From Odobenus rosmarus divergens (lineage: Eukaryota; Chordata; Mammalia; Carnivora; Odobenidae): a stretch of DNA of 64,000 bases. The position numbers and the translations under genes were made by a program. Shown piece by piece: positions 63,651-64,000 of the stretch (within the stretch, counting starts at the first letter, position 1; the number at the start of each line of letters is the position of its first letter). Location: assembly GCF_000321225.1 (NCBI RefSeq), contig NW_004450459.1, positions 2,992,184 through 3,056,183 on the forward strand. Direction: 5' to 3'. The notes beneath the pieces are model-generated. The model saw nothing but the letters and a program-made list of their open reading frames with translations, made no database searches and had not been told where the DNA came from.

Positions 63651-64000
63651 AAAGTTTTGATCTACCTGGAAAACATGTTAACTATACATTCATAAGCACT
63701 TAATAACATAGCCTTAACATAAACACAGCAAAGTATAGATCTGTCTATGTGTGTGTGTATATATATATATCACTATATCCAGAAACTGCATAATACATAT
63801 TCTTAAGCAAACAAGGAATATATCCAACAATTGACCATAATATATAAAAACAAAAAGAAATAGATGAAATTTGTCGGATACATTTCAAGACACTTACCCC
63901 TTCCCACAGAACTCAACACCCCAAACCCCCAGCTCTAGATACTATATTATATGCTTAAGTTCTCAGTTTTTGATAATAAAACATTACAATGTACAGGTGT
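63651..64000. other. Unassigned AT-rich sequence with (TG)n(TA)n run
   Basis: A compound TG/TA microsatellite occupies 63747-63770. Nothing else is recognised up to the window end. Confidence 0.45.

Overview
The window is mammalian nuclear DNA from a carnivoran, and no intact protein-coding gene can be supported anywhere in it. The diagnosis rests on 14 copies of the tRNA-Lys-derived CAN-SINE (5 plus, 9 minus) and several young carnivoran L1 3' ends. The SINEs are not the dog-specific type and not the feline type, and their CT-rich 3' ends recall those of bears, pandas, seals and mustelids. An arctoid caniform (bear/panda, pinniped or mustelid) is the best guess. CpG is sparse, no CpG island is visible, and every open frame is short (162 codons at most). 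Most of the longer frames lie in or beside repeats.

Layout: 1-6.4 kb holds a young L1 tail, a MaLR-type LTR with possible internal sequence, and an old plus-strand L1 with 5' UTR, ORF1 and two scraps of ORF2. 6.4-13 kb is mostly unassigned AT-rich sequence with L2 pieces. 13-21 kb alternates CAN-SINEs, MER20/MER5 hAT elements and MIRs with the only stretches that look single-copy and possibly regulatory. The best of these, at 17.15-17.56 kb, carries six CAGCTG E-boxes in 155 bp. 21-38 kb is a field of ancient repeats (L2, MIR, MER5, a Tigger MITE with TA target duplications, LTR-like pieces) with a few young insertions.

38.9-42.2 kb is an old minus-strand L1 broken by a second L1 fragment. 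42-51 kb is AT-rich with SINEs, one of the hAT-like fragments being split by two SINEs. 51.8-57.6 kb is the clearest nested structure: an old minus-strand L1 interrupted by a younger L1 with a tandemly duplicated 3' end, and by a CAN-SINE inside its reverse-transcriptase region. 57.6-64 kb holds unassigned sequence, two LTR-like stretches, a CAN-SINE, MIRs and another minus-strand L1 ORF2 piece.

The window therefore reads as gene desert or intron. No operon, CRISPR array, RNA gene or new molecular system is visible. The most useful observations are the E-box cluster, the nested insertion order with readable target-site duplications, and the 124-bp tandem duplication in the younger L1. Repeat family names come from recognition of consensus features, not from a database search, so boundaries are approximate unless target-site duplications are given.
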